This document shows, piece by piece, positions 1 to 10,164 of a stretch of 64,000 nucleotides of DNA. The stretch's first letter is position 1; each line of letters starts with the position of its first letter. The stretch covers positions 12,090,001-12,154,000 of the forward strand of contig JBHGNT010000006.1 in the NCBI GenBank assembly GCA_043228905.1, in the 5' to 3' direction. The translations under genes were made by a program, and so were the position numbers. The notes beneath the pieces were generated by a model. That model saw only the letters and a list, made by a program, of their open reading frames with translations, did not search any database and was not told the DNA's origin. This DNA is from Azolla caroliniana (Eukaryota > Polypodiophyta).

Positions 1-354
1 GGAAGAGAGAGAGGATGATACACTTATAAACAATAATATAAATGGGGGATGATTAACAAGAGTGTAGCTAAAGACCGTTCTCTATATTAATAAGCATCAA
101 AATACAACGATATCCACAATGTGGTATATATACATCTCATGTGCGAGGGTGCACATGTGTGAGGAGAATAGAAGTGTAAGTCCTATATTAAAAGAACATG
201 TGAGTGGAGGATCTAGAATGTATCCTACTCCAGACAAAATCCTATTTAAGGCTTTAAGGTCAACACACTACCTAGATTCTATCTAGGTAACTACTAAGTT
301 ACGTGTTTAACTAAATGACTAAACTAAGTTGAGCTTGACATCTCAACACTTTTA
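1..354. other. Left flank, no gene seen
   Basis: AT-rich sequence with short GA runs. No convincing coding region, RNA gene or LTR boundary was recognised. It precedes an antisense LTR remnant and is probably old retroelement sequence. Confidence 0.4.
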
Positions 355-457
355 TTACCGAAAAATGCTCAGTACTCAACTACATACAATGTGCTCACAA
401 AACAGTTTTTATACAAGCCCATCTTTCAGGGCCATTAAGAAGTATTGACATGTACTT
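355..457 (-). repeat. Antisense Copia LTR remnant, target of Copia-B
   Basis: Read on the minus strand, this stretch resembles the middle of the Copia-B and Copia-C LTRs: a 'caatacttct' stretch, a 'gggcttgtataaaa'-like TATA stretch and a 'gagcacattgtatgtag' stretch. It stops at 457 with TACTT and continues after Copia-B at 63543, which again begins TACTT and reads 'tacttcaatgctc', the complement of the LTR's 'gagcattgaagta'. Copia-B therefore inserted into an older, oppositely oriented LTR of its own family. Confidence 0.6.
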
Positions 458-708
458 TGTTGAGCGGGCAAGCTCAACTGGATCCGGATCGGCTGAATAA
501 GCTAGAGTCGGATTGGTGTCCGGATAGATCGGTATTCGGAACCTAGAGCCCGACTGGAGAACCAGATCGTACTCTAGAATAGTGAGAACCGGTAGGCCAT
601 TGGAGCCTACGATCCGAGCCTAGTACGTAGGCATATTCTTTGGAGTTAGTGTCAGTCCCTCGTATGAGCATTGAAGTACATGTCAGTACTTCTGTCTGTA
701 CAGAAGGG
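458..708 (+). repeat. Copia-B 5' LTR, 3'-truncated
   Basis: Matches the first part of the 3' LTR at 63090: the same TGTTGAGC tip, the 'atcggtattcggaacctagagcc' stretch, 'gtaggccattggagcct' and 'gtatgagcattgaagtaca'. Similarity ends near 708, where the sequence jumps to the gag zinc knuckle. TATA and leader regions are lost on this side. The first 20 bases can form a GTTGAGC/GCTCAAC hairpin. Confidence 0.8.
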
Positions 709-2371
709 TCACAAAGAAAGCGAGTGCTAGAAGAAAAGAGCCGATTTGGACAAAGTCGGATCAGGCCGGAAAGACGTAGACAGGCGTCACCGATCACACT
801 ATGCTGGAAGCTCGGAGAGAACCGAGTTGGGACAGGCCCTCGTAATGAAGCATAAGGCCAATTGGATGGGAGTATCCAACTCGAAGTCAAAAGAATATTG
901 GTACGTGGACTCTGGAGCTTCAAATCACATGACAAACCACAAAGAGTGGTTCTCCTTTTCTAAGAAGCCGGGGGTAGTCAAAACTGGAGACGACATCCCA
1001 CATCCCATCGAGCACATCAGAGATATCCCTCTGAGCCATGTCGACCGGAAAAGGGTCATGAGGAATGTCCTGCATGTCCCGATGATCACCAAGAACTTGG
1101 TGTTGGTTGGCCAGATCGTAGATCAAGGAATGCAGGTCCAATTTACTCACCACGGTTGCTTCATCGAGGAGGAAGGCTGGATCATTGCACAAGGGCACCG
1201 GGATGGAAGAATGCGCATCCTCAAAACCAATGATGTAGGCATTGATATGTTTGCAAAAGGGCATAAGGTCGAGTCAGACATCGACCTCTGGCATAAGCAG
1301 ATCGGCCACATCAATTTCTAGAAGCTTCAGGAGATGCAATCAGAACAAGTGGTTTCCGGACTTCCGAAGTTCAGTGGCCGGAAAGGCCAAGTATGTGAAG
1401 CTTGCCCATTCGGGAAGCAGCATAGGCTTCCATTCCCAAATGAGAAGAATCGGAGCTGGAATCGGCTCGATCTCATCCATTCAGATGTGTGGGGATTGGC
1501 TCAAAATGTGAGCATCGACGGGAGTTGATATTTCGTCTCCTTCATCGACGATTTCAGCCGGCACACCTGGATCTACTTAATCGAGAAAAAGAGAGAAGTC
1601 TTCTCGTGCTTCCGAGACTTAAAGAATCATGTAGAACGAGAAACCTGAAGGAAGATCAAGTGTTTGAGATCGGATAGTGGAAAAGAGTACTTTTCTAGCC
1701 AGTTCACGAGTTATCTATAGACGAAGGGAATCCGACGAGAGTTCTCCTGTAGATACACGCCAGAGCAGAATGGCGTGGCCGAACATTGGAATTGGACGCT
1801 GGTAGAAGCGGCAAGGGTGATGCTAGAAGAGAAATGCATGCCCCAGATTTATTGAACCAAAGCAATTCTGATTGCCATCTACATACAAAATCGGACATCT
1901 ACCTCAAGGACAAAGTGTGTCGCCGCACGAGCTGTATTTTGAGTGGAAGCCCAATTTGGCGCACCTTCGGGTATTCAGCAACATTGCCTGTGTGCATGTG
2001 CCAAACGAGAAGCGGAAGAAACTAGATGCAAAATCTGAGAAGTGCGTCCAAGTGGGCTATTCCGATGAACAGAAGGGGTACAAGTGCTACAACCCCCATT
2101 CGAAGCAAGTCCGAGTTAGCCGTGATGTCGCTTTCAACGAATCCGCATCTTGGTACTTCTCATCACCCGAACCCAAACCGATTACTATGGATGAAGCAAT
2201 TGACTCTGGACAGAAGGAAACATAGTGGAATCCGAATCGGATAGTCAGACTTCCCTCTAGATCAATGGACCGAATTTGGTCTGGTTGAACCGAAACGGTC
2301 AACCGTATGGCGAGCCGGCGAGTAGTGAAGACTTGGCCGTGCTCTCCCCGTGCAAGGAACCAAGGAGACGG
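709..2371 (+). pseudogene. Copia-B Gag zinc-knuckle end, protease and integrase, decayed
   Basis: Begins with the last part of a CCHC knuckle (HKESEC), then a protease reading YWYVDSGASNHM with an intact D-S-G, then the integrase zinc-binding segment (LWHKQIGH...CEACPFGKQ) and core (IHSDVWG, SFIDDFSRHTW, SGKEYFSSQF, TPEQNGVAEH). The stretch ending DVAFNESASWY is the usual end of a copia integrase. Stops occur at 1319 (after HINF), 1526, near 1645 and elsewhere, with frameshifts near 1860-1920. The frame ends in the basic IN-RT linker, where Gypsy-A interrupts it at ACGG; it resumes at 41501. Copia-C at 19081-20560 is a close relative and a good guide to frame. Confidence 0.85.
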
Positions 2372-2548
2372 TGTCGCGGAAATCCACACCTGTGGGTCGG
2401 TCGAACGTTACCACTGGGGTATTTGACCAAGGAGGATGAATCAGGTGACTTGTGCTTGTAAAGAATCGTTCGTTTAGGTTTACAATCAAGTCATTCTTGT
2501 TGTCGAAGACGCTTGTGTGGGTTCACTGAGAGAAGAGAGAGAGAGAGA

Positions 2549-2593
<45 letters not shown>

Positions 2594-3278
2594 TATTTAC
2601 CGCACCACAAAGATATCGTGAAGCACGTGATACACGTGCCAAACGTCGCGATGTGCGCATTACACATGCGCAGACAAGCACCGGCCTCTATCCGCAAGTG
2701 GTGATGGAGGATCAAAGGGATCGTAGAAGACAATGAAGTGGGACCATCAGTGTTCTGGACCGGAAGGACTAGCGCAAGTGAGAAAGTATTAAAGGTAGAT
2801 AGGTAGATACGGGCGGGAATTCCAATTCTAGGTTTGAACCTTTAACCTCAAAATTGAGAGACAAGATACATTGCCAATGAGACAACTAAAATTTTATTAT
2901 TATTTTATTAATTCGATACATCACTTGATTTACTTTCTCTTCCTTTCCTTTTGGCACTCATGCATCACATGTGATGCATGAAGAACATGTCCATCATTCA
3001 GGCATTCATGTACGAGCAGTTACATGTGAAAAATACAATGAAGAAAATAAACTTTAAAGAAAACAACCTGGCCTTACTTGCAGCTCATTGTATGCTAGTA
3101 GCCCTAGGCTTATTTTTATGTTTTGTGTAATGAACACCTAAACACACATCACAAGTGCTCATTAACGTGCTAACATACATGTGTTACCATCACTCCTTTC
3201 ATATGTGTGCACATTGCACCTTCTCGATTTTCCTCGTTCCACGCGATTTTCACACTGTTGCCGAAAATCTTCACGACA
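2372..3278 (-). repeat. Gypsy-A 3' LTR
   Basis: About 907 bp, matching 40514-41500. Shared landmarks are the TGTCGCGGAAATC edge, a (GA)n tract (2530-2590, CT in the sense strand), 'gatacattgccaatgagacaacta', and the GACA edge. A perfect 22-bp palindrome built on CATGCATCACA lies at 2959-2980. A minus-strand stretch near 2826-2890 resembles a tRNA, with an A-box-like TAGTTGTCTCATTGGC and a B-box-like AGGTTCAAACCT. Confidence 0.85.
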
Positions 3279-3315
3279 TCCACCCCCACCAAACCGCACA
3301 TCCTCTGGTATGTGC
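3279..3315 (-). promoter_or_regulatory. Gypsy-A polypurine tract with upstream hairpin
   Basis: On the minus strand, GCACAT - eight-base loop - ATGTGC is followed by a G-rich tract (GGTTTGGTGGGGGTGGA) ending at the LTR edge. Equivalent hairpin-plus-tract units occur in Gypsy-L, J, H and I. The G-rich run is the expected plus-strand primer. The hairpin has no standard role that I know of. Confidence 0.7.
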
Positions 3316-3998
3316 CAAGAAGTGAGTGTGAGATTCGGCAACGATGATTAATCAATTTCCTCCATGTCCTCATTGACCTCGCTCACGTTTGTGGGTCCCA
3401 CCGTACTATCTTCATTGTTGAGGTCATCGAGGTTAAGACCCTCATCTTGTCTTTTCTTGAATATCTTCACTCTTTTCCCTGCAATGGGTATGGCCAGCCT
3501 TGATCTGTCTAGCTCTGCGAGGTGGTATGTGGCATTGTCGTTGGCACTCATCACCACATACAGTCTGAACCACCTTTTTGCAAACTTCCTTGTCATCCTG
3601 TGTTGGTTTTCAAGGATATTGTCATAGACCAATACCCAATTTCCTTCTTTGATCTTCTTTGGATGCAATCAGTGTGTTTTATCGAACCAAATCTTATTCT
3701 TCACTCCACCTATCTCCATTATCTTTCGCGCGTTCTCTAGATCTTCAGGTCTTCTTTCGAGCTGCCTTATCTATGCTGCCAATAATTCTTCTCGGCTCAT
3801 CTCGTTCTCCCATGGTATTGCTACCCATGAGGCGATCGTCCTCTCAATGGGCATTACTAGTTTCTGTCCATACATGACCTCTGCTGGCATATAGCCTATC
3901 ATAGAACTGTGTGTAGTTCTATCGGCCCACAATGCATAGGGCAATAATCGCGGCCAATTCCTAACTCGACCATCGCATGCTTGTACGATGGCTTTGAT
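3316..3998 (-). pseudogene. Gypsy-A integrase C-terminal end
   Basis: Reads from an integrase core end (WPRLLPYALWADRTTHS, GYMPAEVMYGQK) through SREELLAA to a C-terminal segment KIKEGNWVLVYDN...HLAELD...IPIAGKRVK, ending at a stop at 3348. This matches the ends of Gypsy-H and Gypsy-I pol. There is no chromodomain. A frameshift near 3750 separates the two blocks. The upstream boundary near 3998 (KAIVQACDG) abuts the chromovirus LTR and its GA tract. Confidence 0.85.
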
Positions 3999-4014
3999 TG
4001 TCGTGACTCGTGAG

Positions 4015-4077
<63 letters not shown>

Positions 4078-4432
4078 AATGGAAATGAGATTATATTATG
4101 AGGAAACAAGATTACAATGAGTAGGCTAAGGGCTAAAGACTTGTGTTGAACCGAATGAGTTGAAATGAATGTATGGACACTTATTTATAGATCCTTATGG
4201 AGTATTCTAGAATGTTCTAGAATATTTTAGATATTTATGATAAGGAATATAATCATGAAATATTAAAGGATGTTCTATAATAATCAGGAACGTTTTAGAA
4301 TATTCTAAATATCTCATAATAACTAAAATATATAATTATTATAATCACACATCATATATGTTATTACAATGGTTAAGGGTTCAACGCATAGACGAAGAAG
4401 TCGTGGTTTCAATTCTTGATAAGCCAAAATGT
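3999..4432 (-). repeat. Chromovirus E1 3' LTR with (GA)n tract
   Basis: Starts at the break in Gypsy-A integrase, contains (GA)n at 4018-4072 and AT-rich sequence with repeated 'ttctagaatgttctagaat' motifs. It ends before a degenerate polypurine tract and integrase stop. It is related to the E2 LTR at 14601-14893, which shares 'tattacaatggttaagggttc'-type sequence and the following 'gacaagtgtcacgagtcg' motif. Edges are approximate. Confidence 0.6.
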
Positions 4433-4503
4433 TGTCTTCATGAGATTATCTGCCCTTTCGATGACAAGTTCCACGAGTCGAAAGACAAGAGTTCGGACTC
4501 GGT

Positions 4504-5099
4504 TTATGGGGATATTTGTCGTGAAATGCAACATCCATGTCGGAAGGCATTAGCAAGATGCTCAACAAGCTCCCATGTTCGATCATTAGGTGTATAACCT
4601 AACCAATCAACCAAATAATAGAGTTTGTTGCGGATGATCTTGGAGTCAAGAATAGCAGCAACCTCATATTCAAAGCCATTGGAAACTTCGATTGGAGGCA
4701 ATGGAGGTGTAAGACCACCCGGAATAGAGCTTGTTGTGTACGGCTCCAAAAGTGAAACATGGAAGACCGGGTGAAGACGCATATGAGGAGGAAGATCAAG
4801 ACGAAATGTCACATCATTGATCTTACCAGTGATCACATATGGGCCGAAACGTTAATAATCCAATTTGTAGCAAGGTCGGGTGGTTTTAATGCTACCTTGT
4901 AAGAGCCATACACGATCTCCTACTTGAAACGTAGTCAATGAATCACGTTGATGATGGTCAACAATCTTCGTTGAGTGTTTTGGGCATCACATAAATGATG
5001 GAAAAGTATATCTTGAACTTCTGGGAGTCAAGTGAGCCAATCTTCAACAACTGGGTTTTTGGGGAGTTCGGGATGGTCAAGCATCGTCCAACGAGGATG
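4504..5099 (-). pseudogene. Chromovirus E1 integrase C-terminus with chromodomain
   Basis: Minus-strand reading contains the GPY-like stretch (RFGPYVITGKINDVTFRLDLP), HPVFHVSLLEPY, and a chromodomain EYEVAAILDSK...LYYLVDWLGYTPNDRTWELVEHL. Chromodomains at this position are known to guide chromovirus integration toward particular chromatin. The upstream end (GYHPRWTMLDHPELP) is cut by element F after GTATC at 5100-5104; the frame resumes at 7600 with ANIGY. Internal stops, such as one before CPKHSTK, show decay. Confidence 0.85.
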
Positions 5100-5104
5100 G
5101 TATC

Positions 5105-5835
5105 TGTGAAGTCAATTTTTGCTTGTAAGAAAAGACCATGGCATATACATCAGATGCTAAGGTGTATAAGAATAAAGCACAAGAAAGGTTCAAGAGTTAA
5201 AAGACGAATGATATTGAAGGGATATGAAGTTAGAGGCGTTTTCCAAAAGTAGAAAAAGCAAGAAAATAGAAAAAAAGAAAAAGCAAGGTAGAGCAAAAAG
5301 CTCATAACTTCTTCATCTCTTATCCAAATTTCAAAAGAAAATATTCGTAAGAAAGCTGACAAAGAGAGCATTCTTGTTTGATAATTTTGGATGACAAACC
5401 AGAAATAATGATATTAAAAACGCCCCACACAAACTCGAGGATATGTAAAAGAAAAGAAAAGAAAAGAAAAGAAAAAGCAAGAATAATGCAACTAAAAACC
5501 TATAAACCTATAAGTATGAGGGTATTCTTAGCAATTGGGGAGAGGGAAGAGTAGAATATCTAAGGAAGGAGGAAGAGTAGAATATCTACAAGGAGGATGA
5601 GAAGATCTACAAGAAGAAGTGAGAGAGAAGAAGAAGATTAGAAGAAGTGAGAAGACGATTAGTCGAACAAAGAGAGAAGACGGAAAGACTATTTTAGTAA
5701 TAGTATATTGAAGTAGTTATTTGGGGTTGTTACTCTTGGAGTATAAGAAGATTTTATTCTTTTCTTAATAATATACTCAAGTATTCATTTCTTTTCCTCT
5801 TCTGTTCTCTATCATTTTTCTCTCCGTGCTCATCA
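5105..5835 (+). repeat. Element F left LTR arm, inverted
   Basis: Reverse complement of 6851-7594 apart from small differences. Includes the TGTGAAGTC tip, 'gagcaaaaagctcataactt', a (GAAAA)n run near 5452-5476, and the 3' tip ...CTCATCA followed by a T-run. No primer site follows the tip; degenerate gag/protease sequence starts directly at 5840. Confidence 0.8.
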
Positions 5836-6830
5836 TTTTTCAATGACTTCTCCTTCATCCCTAGACACCACGTGGAACAATTTCTTTTCCCTGTTCCATG
5901 AAGATCCATCACTTGTTTCTTCTTGCTTTCCATGATCGATAGATGTTTCCTTCTCCTTTATACATTTGATTACTCGTTGTAAATACAAGTCGTAGAAGAT
6001 GTCAAACCCCTTCGATGGTGATAATTTCATAATACTCCAATTATGTAATTCGTGCATCCAAGGTCTTACTAACACTGAGGAACAAAATGACCCTTTAAGG
6101 AGTATTGCATGTAAATCCATGGAAATAGATTATGCGAAAATACTCAACATCCTCTATAACTCCATAATGAGAGGCTAAACATCCATCATCTATGTCTACC
6201 TTGATAGAGGACTTTTGATAGATAGGATTTCCAATCTTACTCACTACCACATTAGATTTAGGATCAATTCTAATACCACTATCTACTAAGGCATCCTTAA
6301 TTAAAAGACCTTTAATGGTTACCGGAATAGTGGGTTGAATATCCTTTCGATCTTCCACCTGCACAATCTTCACACAATGTAATGTCTTTATACTCTGTTG
6401 TATACTCGATACACATCCCCACTCCTTTTTTAGTGATAGATAAAGTTGAAGAAGTTGTGGCCAAGTGATATGAGTTCAACCACATTTCGGCATATCGATT
6501 ATGAGAGGGAGTTTATTGACCTCTGGCATCAAATATACTTAGCTTCAACCACATTTCGGCATCAAATATACTTAGCTTTAAATTGTTTTACCAATTGTTG
6601 GTTTAGTGGCAAGGATTCATACCAATCCCTTGCTCGTCCATAAAAAGTAGCCACCAGTAGAGGAAGTTTAGAACTCAAAATCCTTCATCTTCCCTATTGA
6701 TATTGCATGATGTTCGAAGGCGGCCAAGAATGCTCCCGCATCTTGAACCCCATCACCTGCAAAAGCAAATTGAAATGCCATATTGGCTACAAACAAAACA
6801 TGCCTTCACTTTGATACGGAAAGAATCAAC
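5836..6830 (-). pseudogene. Element F gag and protease remnant
   Basis: On the minus strand from 6830, sequence related to element G Gag (QFAFAG...QDAGAFLAAFEHHAISIGK) is broken by stops and contains a short local duplication (6475-6575). Further on (6373-6095) a protease-like stretch reads VTIKGLLIKDALVDSGIRI, with a D-S-G in the usual ALVDSG context. The zinc knuckle and all of pol are absent. The piece joins directly to the inverted arm at about 5836. Confidence 0.6.
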
Positions 6831-6846
6831 CCTCCCTGGAGCGCCA
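6831..6846 (-). other. Element F primer-binding site
   Basis: Minus strand TGGCGCTCCAGGGAGG, three or four bases inside the right LTR. The same TGGCGCTCCAGGGGGG follows the LTR of element G at 10895. The primer tRNA is not identified. Confidence 0.6.
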
Positions 6847-6850
6847 AAAA

Positions 6851-7594
6851 TGATGAGGAGAGAGAGAAAAATGATAGAGAAGAGAAGAGGAAGAGAAAAG
6901 AATACTTGATTATATTATTAAGAAAAAAAAAAATCTTCTTATACTACAAGAGTAACAACCCCAAATAACTACTTCAATATACTATTACTAAAATTTTGTC
7001 TTCTTTCTTTTTTCTACTAATCGTTTTCTCACTTCTTCTAATCTTCTTCTTCTTTCTCACTTCTTTCTCCTCACTTCTTCTTGTAGATCTTCTCATCCTC
7101 CTTGTAGATATTCTACTCTTCCTCCTTCCTTAGATATTCTACTCTTCCCTCTCCCCAATTACTAAGAATACCCTCATACTTATAGGTTTTTAGTTGCGTT
7201 ATTCTTGCCTTTTCTTTTCTTTTCTTTTACATATCCTCGAGTTTGTGTGGTGCGTTTTTCATATCATTATTTCTGGTTTGTCATCAAAATTTATCATACA
7301 AGAAATCTCTCTTTGTCAGCTTTCTTATAAATATTTTCTTTTGAAATTTGGATAAGAGATGAACAAGTTATGAGCTTTTTTCTCTACCTTGCTTTTTCTG
7401 CCTTTGTATGCGTTTTTTCCTTTTTTCTATTTTCTTGCTTTTTCTACTTTTGCAAAACGCCTCTAACTTCATATCCCTTCAATCTTATTCATCTTTTAAC
7501 TCTTGAACCTTTCATATTGTGCTTTATTCTTATACACCTTAGCGTCTAATGTATCTGCCATGGTCTTTTCTTACGGGTAAAAATTGACTTCACA
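6851..7594 (-). repeat. Element F right LTR (true 5' LTR)
   Basis: Minus-strand LTR running from TGTGAAGTC at 7594 to CTCATCA at 6851, followed by a T spacer and the primer site. Contains the TTTTC run and polypyrimidine (CTT)n tracts near 7020-7100. Inverted partner at 5105-5835. Confidence 0.8.
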
Positions 7595-7599
7595 GTATC

Positions 7600-8335
7600 C
7601 AATGTTCGCAAAAAATGGGGAATATCCAGTAGAAGAATGTTCGGAGTTGTTGTAAGAAAATTCCACCAAATGTAATAAATCCACCCAATCATCTTGTTGA
7701 TAGTTGACAAAGCAATGTAGATATTGTTCGACTGTTTTGTTGGTGCTCTTTGGATGGTAGCCAGAAGAGAGTTTACAAGAAGTATGTAAGAGTTTGAACA
7801 TGTGTCGCCAAAATTTCGCGATGAATTGGGGACCCTGATCACTCATAATATCATCCGGAAGACCATGATGGCAAAACACCTCCCCCATGAGTAAATCAGT
7901 TGTCTCTTGAATAGTAATAGTCTTTGTGCATGAAAGGAAATGCGCCATCTTCATAAAACGATCGACTACCGTGAGAATAGAAACAAATCCCTTGGAAGGT
8001 GGAAGATCCGTAATAAAGTCCAAGGAAATAGATTTCCATGGGCTCTCTGGAATAGGCATTGGCTGTAATAAGCCATATGGATGATACCGAGGCTTTTTGA
8101 TTGGCAACATATATCACGACTACGAACATAATCTGTAACAAAATGGCGAAGCCGTGGCCACCAATATCGGTGAGAAATCAACTCACAAGTCTTGTGGATG
8201 CAGAAATGTCCAGCCATTGGTGTGTCATGACGTTGTTGCACGACTTTGAGTCGAGAAGGACCGTCAGGCACATATAAGAGAGTTTGTCGAAAAAGTAAAC
8301 CGTCATGCCAACTAAACTGGGTGGATTCAGGAATA
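7600..8335 (-). pseudogene. Chromovirus E1 integrase zinc finger and core
   Basis: The minus strand gives an HHCC finger (HDTPMAGHFCIHKT...YWWPRLRHFVTDYVRS...CCQ), then LDFITDLPPSKG, VDRFMKMAHFL, CHHGLPDDIMSDQGPQF, YHPKSTNKTVEQ and YNNSEHSSTGYSPFFANIGY, with catalytic-type D, D and E positions present. A frameshift near 8100 separates finger and core, and MSDQGPQF replaces the usual SDRG. Upstream RNase H and RT are missing; the boundary at about 8335 abuts unrelated sequence and the LINE tail. Confidence 0.85.
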
Positions 8336-8442
8336 GTACTAAAATAGAGAGAGAATTAGTACTAGAGAAGGGAAATACTATTAGTATTAAGAGGATGGAC
8401 TGTGTAAGACTCACAAGAGAGAGATAGCGAAGGCGAGAGATG

Positions 8443-8461
8443 GATAGATAGATAGATAGAT
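8443..8461 (+). repeat. (GATA)n microsatellite at the LINE 3' end
   Basis: Five GATA units lie at the end of the minus-strand LINE, just past its 3' untranslated region, so they may be its short tail or slippage at the insertion joint. The 8336-8442 stretch between it and the chromovirus has no recognised coding sequence. Confidence 0.7.
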
Positions 8462-8489
8462 TATATTATCGTCTTTGGAGGTCAAATAT

Positions 8490-10164
8490 GACCTATGAGA
8501 CCAAAAAAATTACATTTCACGTGATAAATGTGAAAGTGAGTAGTGACTCTCGATGTTCAAGAACTTTACCAGTGAATGTTGCAATCGAGAGTGCACATTG
8601 TGGTTGTGAGAGGAATTCATGCAAAGATTGGGCTCGGTCGAAGAGATGTGGAAAGCATGGTCGAATATGATCAAAGGCAGAGCATTGTATCAAAGTGTGA
8701 TACTTAGACTCGCGAACTTGTTTAGGGAAAAGTGTGCATAGCGGACCACTCTCATCACTTGTGCCCCAACGCCTTGTTTCACATTGCAATGCATGTGAGC
8801 TAAGTCGCATGGAAGCAATGGTTTGAATGGCAGATCACGGTATGGGTTCTAACATGTATCGATGTGTACGATTTCCCTGTTCCGCAAAGAATATGGTTTT
8901 GTAATTGGGTGCAACATGTGTAGCATAATGTGTGAAGCACAAACCTCCACATTTGTCCCATGTCATGATACATTGGTGTTGCAAAAAGGCCTCATTTACA
9001 GAGGAGTCTAATGATGCATCATGAAGCAAGTGTCTCGCATCCCATCTACCAAACCACTTTTCTATATCTTGCATCCAACCAGAACACAAAATTTTGCTTT
9101 TATGCGTCTTTTGGATCTTTTTGCTTGCTTCCCACGCAATTCTAGGAAGTCGATGTGAGGGACTTTTTTGAACCTTAAGCATGTATTCAACAACCCTTTC
9201 CATGGACATGATCTCAAAGGGAAGCGATCCCGTCTCAAGGAGGAGGAGGGTGTAGGGCGTTTGTTTCTTAGCTTGTAGAAACTTTGTAAGAAAATGTTTT
9301 TGGACATTTTCAAATTCTTTCCACATAGATTTAGGGATGCTACCGCCCCATACTTCCACCCCATAGTGAAGAACCAGTGTCACCAAAGTGTCGAAAAGAT
9401 ATTTCTTGAGGACCCAACACTTAATATCTCCAAGATTGCATATGTTCTCAAATGCATAGTATGCTCGCTTACCCGCCTTGAAGTGGCGTGTAGCACATTC
9501 ATTCCATCTATGATTTGAAGGAACTTCCAGGCCAAGATATTTGAAGCTTTCCACACATTCAAGTGGCTCATTGTTGTACATAATGCATGGTTTATCTTTG
9601 TTTTGGCTCTTCACAAGCATAATCTTTGTTTTAGAGCTATTGGCACTTAATTTAGTATGCATGCAAAAAATTTCCAATGCCTTCATAAGCTTTTGGGCAT
9701 CTCCTAAAGTATTTGCAAAAAGCACTACATCATCTGCATATAGCAAAAGCATAATCACAACATTCCCAATGGCAACTTCTTCAACACATTCTTCCTTTGC
9801 AAACTTGGTAACCATTTCTTCCAATTCATTAATGCATAGACCAAATAGTGTTGGTGAGAGTGGGCATCCTTGCTTAAGACCAATAGTGCTTTTGAAAATA
9901 TCTGAAAGTTTGTCTCTCATGCGCATAGAACATATAACCTTCTCATAAATGTGGGAAATTGCAAGCATATATTCACTTGGCACCTCAAGTTCTTCCATGC
10001 GCCTCCAAAGATGCTCACGATGTACCATATCAAAAGCTTTCTTGAATTCTACAAAGCAACAATATAAGCCGTTACCTCTAAGGCGACTTTCCTCCATTAA
10101 AACTCAGAGGGTGATAAGGTGATCAATGGTGCTCTGTATGAAACTGATTTTAGAATCTAAGCCA
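8490..10164 (-). pseudogene. LINE ORF2, RT catalytic half and C-terminus
   Basis: The longest open stretch (8835-10097) carries non-LTR RT motifs: FVEFKKAFDMVHREHLW, LKQGCPLSPTLFGLCINEL and the catalytic box LLLYADDVVLFA, then KTKIMLV and FKYLGLEV. The thumb and connection region follow. After a frameshift, 8517-8810 ends with a C/H-rich segment (HTLIQCSAFDHIRPCF) typical of LINE C-termini. Upstream, STIDHLITLRVLMEESR places the break made by element G at RT motif 2. It would carry out target-primed reverse transcription if intact. Confidence 0.85.

Larger units (their letters stand above)
5105..7594 (-). mobile_element. Element F, LTR retroelement with inverted LTRs
   Basis: Precisely bounded by the 5-bp duplication GTATC (5100-5104 and 7595-7599), which splits a chromovirus integrase codon run GGATAC-CATCC. 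Both outer tips are TGTGAAGTCAATTTTT read inward, so the element starts TGTGAAGTC and ends GACTTCACA. The two ~735-bp arms are reverse complements, not direct repeats. The ~1-kb interior is a minus-strand primer site, degenerate gag and protease piece, so the right arm is the proper 5' LTR and the left arm is an LTR in the wrong orientation. No RT or integrase is visible; it must have been mobilised in trans. The exact duplication implies it integrated in this inverted form. Confidence 0.85.
3999..8335 (-). mobile_element. Chromovirus E1, 3' part
   Basis: A minus-strand gypsy fragment: 3' LTR (3999-4432), chromodomain-bearing integrase end (4504-5099) and integrase N-terminus and core (7600-8335), interrupted by element F. 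It is truncated upstream of the integrase zinc finger, where it meets a LINE 3' end. It differs from Gypsy-A, H and I in having a chromodomain and a TELITE-like integrase of the chromovirus type. Confidence 0.8.

Noticed and set aside
5105-7594. DNA transposon with long terminal inverted repeats
   Set aside because: TG...CA tips, primer-site sequence shared with element G, gag and DSG protease remnants show it is an LTR retroelement; no transposase.
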